Positions 58,680 to 64,000 of a stretch of 64,000 bases of DNA are shown in pieces (position 1 is the first letter of the stretch; every line of letters begins with the position of its first letter). Source of the DNA: Ixodes scapularis. Lineage: Eukaryota; Arthropoda; Arachnida; Ixodida; Ixodidae. Both the position numbers and the translations under genes were made by a program. The notes under the pieces are model-generated. The model did not search any database, was not told the origin of the DNA, and saw only the letters and a list, made by a program, of their open reading frames with translations. The stretch spans positions 176,945,109 through 177,009,108 of the forward strand of contig NW_024609835.1 of the NCBI RefSeq assembly GCF_016920785.2. The letters are read 5' to 3'.

Positions 58680-59299
58680 TGTGGGGACCCTCTCCCTGGC
58701 TCCTCCGCTCTCCGTGACCTTGCCGGTCCCCGCCGCCGTATTGTCGGGCGCTCCTTCGTTCCCTGTGACCTTCCCGTTTACCGTCGCCGTCCTGTCGGGA
58801 GGGACGGAGCAACCGCCCCCTCACCCAGCGCTGACGTCGGAGGATCGGCTCGCAGCAAGGTTCCCGATTGGACGGTCGGCGGGACAAGGACTTGGGAAGG
58901 TCTTAAGAAGGGCAACGGAGACAAAGGAAGGTGTCTTTGGCTTGGGCTTGGGCTGCCGACTTCACAAGGGACCGGTCATGGAGGCGAGCTCGGACGGCGC
59001 CGGACGCTGGCGCAGGGAGTGCGGGCACTACGTCGAGCGGCGGACTCGACAAACGGACCGGACAGCGACCCTGGACGACGACGTCCCCATGACGCGGTGT
59101 GGACGACCACCGCTGGGACTCAGAGAAGCTGCTGTGGCAGCGGACTCTCCCCCGGCCTCGCTGATGACCGTCCCCCGATCCCGAAACCCCCCAAGGCAAT
59201 GAGTGAGTGAATAAACCCTTTTGCCGAGAGCGGAGTATTGCAGTGTCATATTCATCCGGGGACAGGGTTTGAGGGAATCGGAGCTAGAAGATGCCCGCA
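58680..59299 (+). repeat. 3' LTR of element 2
   Basis: 620 bp, same length as the 5' LTR and identical wherever compared, including complete open frames on both strands. AATAAA at 59210-59215 would polyadenylate the element RNA. Followed by ACTT, the second copy of the target site. Confidence 0.9.
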
Positions 59300-59789
59300 A
59301 CTTACAAGCACCTACGCGAGTGCATTTGTTCTACGTGTTTTCTCCATGTTATAAATACGTTTACGAGTTTCGGGACGTCTTAAATATGTTTACGATAACC
59401 AACCTCCCAGACGATACCCATTTAGGGCTAGCGCATAATTTGCCAATTCGAATGGCACGTTCGAACGTGTGGTCACGTGCCATGTCGAACGGGTACTCGT
59501 ACCATACGGCACCCGTATCAAACGGGTACCGTTTCGAACGGGTACCGTTTCCAAACGGGTACCCGTATCCCATAATCACGTTTGGTCCAAACGGATCGAC
59601 AAGTTTGATTCAAACGGGCGACCAGTTTGCCACCCGTTTGAATTTCAAATGTTTTTTTTTTTCAGTAGGGTTAAAAATAAAGTTTGCGAGAAAGTTTGAG
59701 CAAAAAGAGATTCGTTCGAAAAGGGCCCTTCTCTGTTACTCGTGGAGGCGTTGTTCTTGCTGGCGCTGGGAACGCTTTCCGCCTTGAGT

Positions 59790-60200
59790 TCCTACATATA
59801 CACACGCGCTTTTGCTTGAGTGTTGACATTTGATCCATTCCTCAGCCCAAACGTTTTTATTTTCTATTTTTCTATTTCTAACGTTTCGCTTTTAGTCCTG
59901 TTTAACATTTACAGCTAATTGACTGATTGATAAGTGCACCACTAAGGAGGCGTTAAGCTGTTGGTGAGCTTAAAATAAGAATAAATAACTGAATATTAAA
60001 CTGCGCACAAACCGGCGTGATTTGTTTCGAGCGCGTCGCCTTAGTTAATGCTTAGACACCATTTTATCGCGCGAGTCACGATTTGAGTGCCCCTACAAGT
60101 CACGCGCTTGCCCACTCAGTGCAACAAGGGATGTCTTTACCCTGAGAGAGACAAGCATGTAAGCTCCATATATTCGCCCGTGCCTACTCGCGTGCAGGCA
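59790..60200 (+). repeat. Dispersed repeat R2, third copy
   Basis: Shares acacgcgcttttgcttgagt, gcttagacaccattttatcg and gatgtctttaccctgagaga with 34331-34600. It carries extra sequence (59880-60005) that the other copies lack. Confidence 0.6.
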
Positions 60201-60243
60201 ACAGAGAATAACCGCTTTTGAACGGCGTTCTTCCGTCGAGCGT

Positions 60244-60427
60244 ATAGGAAGTATTCACTGGACGCCATATTTGTGGGTGCTGTTTAGAGCGCATGCTCGG
60301 AACGAGCTCACATCAGTAGGCTTCTAAGATCGGCACTCTGGATGGTGCGGGATGCACGTTGCAAAAGAACAGTGGAAGCTCGCCATCAGCACGCACTCAG
60401 ATATGACCGCCAGTGAATACTCCCTAT
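60244..60427. mobile_element. MITE with ATAGG(G/A)AGTATTCACTGG ends, copy 2
   Basis: Same family as 33856-34054, with one changed base in the left end and a 15-base shorter interior. Both copies sit close to repeat R2. Non-coding. Confidence 0.85.
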
Positions 60428-60474
60428 AGACCCGGCGCTCTGGGGCAGGAGGCGCGAGCGCGTCCGGAAGACTT

Positions 60475-62652
60475 AAGCATGTTTCACGTGCAGCGATTTT
60501 GGCCCTAAAGCGGCGCGATTTCCGCCGTCGCGGCGCTCGTGCCACTGAATTGCTGGTGCTGGCCACAGCACCGCGACGGCAGAAATCGCGCTGCTCTAGG
60601 GCCAAAACCACTGCATGTGAACTAGGCTTTAAGCGTGTTTGATATGCAGCGATTTTGGCTCTAGAGCGGCGAGATTTCTGCCGTCGCGGCGCTCGTGCCG
60701 CTCAACCGCTGGTGGTGGCCAGAGCGCCGCGACGGCAGAAATCGCGCCGCTTAAGGGCCAAAACCGCTGCATGTGAACTAGGCTTTAAGCGTATTCGACA
60801 TGCAGCGATTTTGGCTCTAGAGCGGCGCGATTTCTGCCGTCGCGGCGCTCGTGCCGCTGGTGCTGGCCAGAGCGCCGCGACGGCAGAAATCGCGCCGCTT
60901 AAGGGCCAAAACCGCTGCATGTGAACTAGGCTTTAAGCGTGTTTGACATGCAGCGATTTTGGCTCTAGAGCGGCGCGATTTCTGCCGTCGCGGCGCTCGT
61001 GCCGCTCAACCGCTGGTGCTGGCCAGAACGCCGCGACGGCAGAAATCGCGCCGCTCTAGAGCCAAAATCGCTGCATGTGAACTAGGCTTTAAGCGTGTTT
61101 GACATGCGGCGATTTTGGCTCTAGAGCGGCGCGATTTCTGCCGTCGCGGCGCTCGTGCCGCTCAACCGCTGGTGCTGGCCAGAGCGCCGCGACGGCAGAA
61201 ATCGCGCCGCTTAAGGGCCAAAACCGCTGCATGTGAACTAGGCTTTAAGCGTGTTTGACATGCAGCGATTTTGGCTCTAGAGCGGCGAGATTTCTGCCGT
61301 CACGGCGCTCGTGCCGCTCAACCGCTGGTGCTGGCCAGAGCGCCGCGACGGTAGAAATCGCGCCGCTCTAGGGCCAAAACCGCTGCATGTGAACTAGGTT
61401 TTAAGCGTGTTTGACATGCAGCGATTTTGGCTCTAGAGCGGGGCGATTTCTGCCGTCGCGGCACTCGTGCCGCTCAACCGCTGGTGCTGGCCAGAGCGCC
61501 GCGACGGTAGAAATCGCGCCGCTCTAGGGCCAAAACCGCTGCATGTGAACTAGGCTTTAAGCGTGTTTGACATGCAGCGATTTTGGCTCTAGAGCGGCGC
61601 GATTTCTGCCGTCGCGGCGCTCGTGCCGCTCAATCGCTGGTGCTGGCCAGAACGCCGCGACGGCAGAAATCGCGCCGCTCTAGGGCCAAAACCGCTGCAT
61701 GTGAACTAGGCTTTAAGCGTGTTTGACATGCAGCGATTTTGGCTCTAGAGCGGCGCGATTTCTGCCGTCGCGGCGCTCGTGCCGCTCAACCGCTGGTGCT
61801 GGCCAGAGCGCCGCGACGGCAGAAATCGCGCCGCTCTAGGGCCAAAACCGCTGCATGTGAACTAGGCTTTAAGCGTGTTTGACATGCAGCGATTTTGGCT
61901 CTAGAGCGGCGAGATTTCTGCCGTCACGGCGCTCGTGCCGCTCAACCGCTGGTGCTGGCCAGAACGCCGCGACGGCAGAAATCGCGCCGCTCTAGGGCCA
62001 AAACCGCTGCATGTGAACTAGGCTTTAAGCGTGTTTGACATGCAGCGATTTTGGCTCTAGAGCGGCGCGATTTCTGCCGTCGCGGCGCTCGTGCCGCTCA
62101 ACCGCTGGTGCTGGCCAGAGCGCCGCGACGGTAGAAATCGCGCCGCTCTAGGGCCAAAACCGCTGCATGCGAACTAGGCTTTAAGCGTGTTTGACATGCA
62201 GCGATTTTGGCTCTAGAGCGGCGCGATTTCTGCCGTCGCGGCGCTCGTGCCGCTCCACCGCTGGTGCTGGCCAGAGCGCCGTGACGGCAGAAATCGCGCC
62301 GCTCTAGGGCCAAAACCGCTACATGTGAACTAGGCTTTAAGCGTGTTTGACATGCAGCGATTTTGGCTATAGAGCGGCGCGATTTCTGCCGTTGCGGCGC
62401 TCGTGCCGCTCAACCGCTGGTGCTGGCCAGAACGCCGCGACGGCAGAAATCGCGCCGCTCTAGGGCCAAAACCGCTGCATGTGAAGTAGGCTTTAAGCGT
62501 GTTTGACATGCAGCGATTTTGGCTCTACAGCGGTGCGATTTCTGCCGTCGCGGCGCTCGTGCCGCTCAACCGCTGGTGCTGGCCAGAGCGCCGCGACGGC
62601 AGAAATCGCGCCGCTCAAGGGCAAAAATCGCTGCATGTCAAACACGCTTTAC
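60475..62652. repeat. Satellite: 14 units of 156 bp, each a palindrome
   Basis: Unit starts (AAGC.TGTTT) fall at 60475, 60631, 60787, 60935, 61091, 61247, 61403, 61559, 61715, 61871, 62027, 62183, 62339 and 62495: a constant 156 bp, except one 148-bp unit with an 8-base deletion. Each unit has two arms of about 52 bases (starting CATGCAGCGATTTTGGC) around a 28-base centre. The first and last ends form an outer inverted pair, AAGC(A/G)TGTTT and AAACACGCTT. Open frames here are by-products. Confidence 0.9.
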
Positions 62653-62654
62653 GC

Positions 62655-63310
62655 AAGACGCGACCATGTTATGCTGGCTGTACCATGTATGTGGCGCTAT
62701 AACGTTCGATTTTGCGCGTGCCACGTTCGTATACAAGCATCTGTCAGCATCTCGAATACACGATAACAAAACGTCTACAAAGAAAAAACAATTATGCAGC
62801 TCGCGGCCGCCAGCGTCCCATCAAACACTCCTTTAATCTTTGCTTTATTTCATATCTTCCGCGAGCACCTATGCTTCACTTTACGTGATAGCGAAGCTGA
62901 AGTTACTTGCAAAAGCATGTTCCCCTGAACGATGTTCGTACTGCACGAGAGCGCATGCTTGGAAGGGACGCTGAAAGCTCGCAGCTCGCTCTTGTAGCCT
63001 CTGCTACGCTGGCACTTAGAATGGAACGGAGTATAAAAAAAAAAAGCCGTTTACAACTCCCTCTAACGCCGAATTGGAGCGCAGCTCTTGAGGAGGAGGA
63101 GGGAAGGGTACTGAGGGGAGGGTATATTCCTCCTCCCTCCTCCTCCCTCGTGATCCTGCCTGCTACTCCTGAACGAAAGGGCTCCGGTTCGAAGCCAGCC
63201 GAGGGACAAGCGATAAAAGTATCTCAAGATCATTTTTTGGAGTAATGAAAATTTGGATTCGTCCCCCCTGCTCATCATCCCTGCTCCCCTCCTTTCTCCT
63301 CCTCCCCTCA
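62655..63310. other. No gene recognised; purine/pyrimidine-rich tract
   Basis: Contains a GAGGAGGAGGGAAGGG purine tract (63091-63123) and a cctcctccctcctcctccct tract (63128-63147), plus a further c/t-rich run (63267-63309). Short frames only. Confidence 0.5.
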
Positions 63311-63312
63311 TG

Positions 63313-63412
63313 GGGGTCACGTGATCTCGAAGGGGAAGGGGGGGTCACGTGACCTGCCGGGGTCACGTGACCTGGGGGTCATGTGACCTGGGGAGGTCAT
63401 GTGACCTCACGG
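63313..63412. promoter_or_regulatory. Cluster of five E-box palindromes (GGTCACGTGACC type)
   Basis: CACGTG at 63318, 63346 and 63364, and CATGTG at 63380 and 63398. Four of the five are followed by ACCT and all preceded by GGT. The decamer GTCACGTGAC, the site type bound by TFEB/MITF/USF-like bHLH-zipper proteins, is exact at 63344-63353 and 63362-63371. Spacings are 28, 18, 16 and 18 bases, so a small tandem repeat is the simplest origin; regulation is inference. Confidence 0.6.
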
Positions 63413-64000
63413 TTATGCCGACGGCGACGCCGCTCAAGCCGGAAACTGGCGCCTAAGAGCTGCGCTCTTAAACTGTAGTGGGGAAGCCTATTGAAGCATT
63501 TTTAAAACGGGAGCCAAATATTCCATTTTGCTCACCTGCAGCGCTGCTCAAAACTTGAGAGCTACGGGCCTATTGGTAGAACACGCTGTCCAGTGCTTCT
63601 TCGTCTATCCATGCCGCCAATGTTTATCCCAGTGCCGGCTCCCGCCTGCCTGACCTACTGGCTTCTTCGCTGCTACGCAATTCCTCAGTTTTCCTTTTTA
63701 TCAGAAGTTTATCTGGTGTAACTGGTGTTGCTCAAGCCCGTAAATCTTGCTTATATCATGTGCCGTGCGCCCAACACCGTTAAAGTTCCAAGATTTCAGC
63801 CAACGCACTAATCGAGCGCGAACGTGACTGTCATTATTCACCGACAAATTTAATTTCATTTGATTCAATGTTTAATTGATCGCTACCGTGCTCCAACCAG
63901 CTGGGTAAGTGCTCGAGCTCAATCCGGAAGCCAAATTCATAAGCCTGGAAGGCCCGGAACCTTTTTAACAATTGTTGGAAAACTTTTTTTCAAAGAACAA
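63413..64000. other. No gene recognised
   Basis: Ordinary sequence without long frames or repeats that I can pair within the window. A gene just outside the right edge is possible but there is no evidence for it. Confidence 0.4.

Larger units (their letters stand above)
55012..59299 (+). mobile_element. Non-autonomous LTR retrotransposon 2 (4.3 kb)
   Basis: Two 620-bp LTRs (55012-55631, 58680-59299) start TGTGGGGACC and end GATGCCCGCA. They are flanked by ACTT on both sides (55008-55011, 59300-59303). A tRNA-Lys primer site and a polypurine tract are in place for the plus strand. The interior (55632-58679, 3.05 kb) shows no gag, protease, RT or integrase motif in six frames, so it depends on a helper. 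Sequence unlike element 1 apart from the primer site. Confidence 0.9.
53408..59670. mobile_element. TIR element with AAACGGG subterminal repeats, split by LTR element 2
   Basis: Ends CCCTACTGAAAAAA and TTTTTTCAGTAGGG are exact complements. Both are followed inward by arrays of (c)AAACGGG.. units, about seven at 53438-53690 and about eight at 59495-59645, spaced roughly 20-25 bases. Without the LTR element it is about 2 kb. The flanks TT/TT do not fix a duplication. No transposase recognised. The frames at 53931-54350 and 54331-54720 lie inside and may be spurious. Confidence 0.6.

Noticed and set aside
60475..62652. CRISPR array
   Set aside because: Units are continuous 156-bp tandem repeats with no unique spacers, in a eukaryotic context.
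60324..62836. Several R/A-rich frames of about 70-105 codons
   Set aside because: All arise from the 156-bp palindromic satellite and read similarly on both strands.

Overview
This window is eukaryotic nuclear DNA made almost entirely of transposable elements. The tRNA-headed SINEs (one family has four copies here), LINE tails ending in (ATT)n, tRNA-Lys-primed LTR elements and many hAT and TTAA-flanked miniature elements look like an arthropod genome, most likely a hard tick (Ixodidae). That placement is pattern recognition, not a database match. I see no convincing host protein-coding gene, rRNA or functional tRNA gene. It reads as a large intergenic stretch or a very long intron. The only proteins I can support are a broken DDE-type transposase (39285-41286, minus) and decayed LINE endonuclease/reverse transcriptase pieces (35268-37960, minus).

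Layout. 1-2990: repeat and SINE fragments and a GC-rich stretch with no recognised gene. 2998-7186: a hAT-type element with a perfect 8-bp target-site duplication (TSD), filled with TTAA-flanked elements. 7200-14000: a Harbinger-like MITE, SINE copies (one split by a hAT MITE), a near-perfect palindrome and dispersed repeats. 14562-16245: a three-layer nest. 18356-25201: a nest of four insertions, one inside another (hAT, hAT, LINE 3' end, hAT). 26865-31916: a hAT element split by a young LTR retrotransposon (26982-30580) that carries no recognisable gag or pol. 33856-37963: a MITE, dispersed repeats and two minus-strand LINEs. 37964-43394: a 5.4-kb DNA transposon with about 0.9-kb inverted repeats and one frameshifted transposase. 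47725-47960: a SINE with a 13-bp TSD. 50649-52015: a second copy of the hAT element at 26865, in opposite orientation. 53408-59670: a TIR element containing a second young, non-coding LTR retrotransposon (55012-59299). 60475-62652: a 14-copy satellite of 156-bp palindromic units. 63313-63412: five palindromic E-box motifs in 100 bp.

The window works as a record of insertions. TSDs, terminal inverted repeats and an uninterrupted second copy of one host element let the insertion order be read directly. Both LTR elements have equal-length LTR pairs with no difference in the stretches I compared, intact tRNA-Lys primer sites and polypurine tracts. They look recent and must have been mobilised by enzymes supplied from elsewhere.
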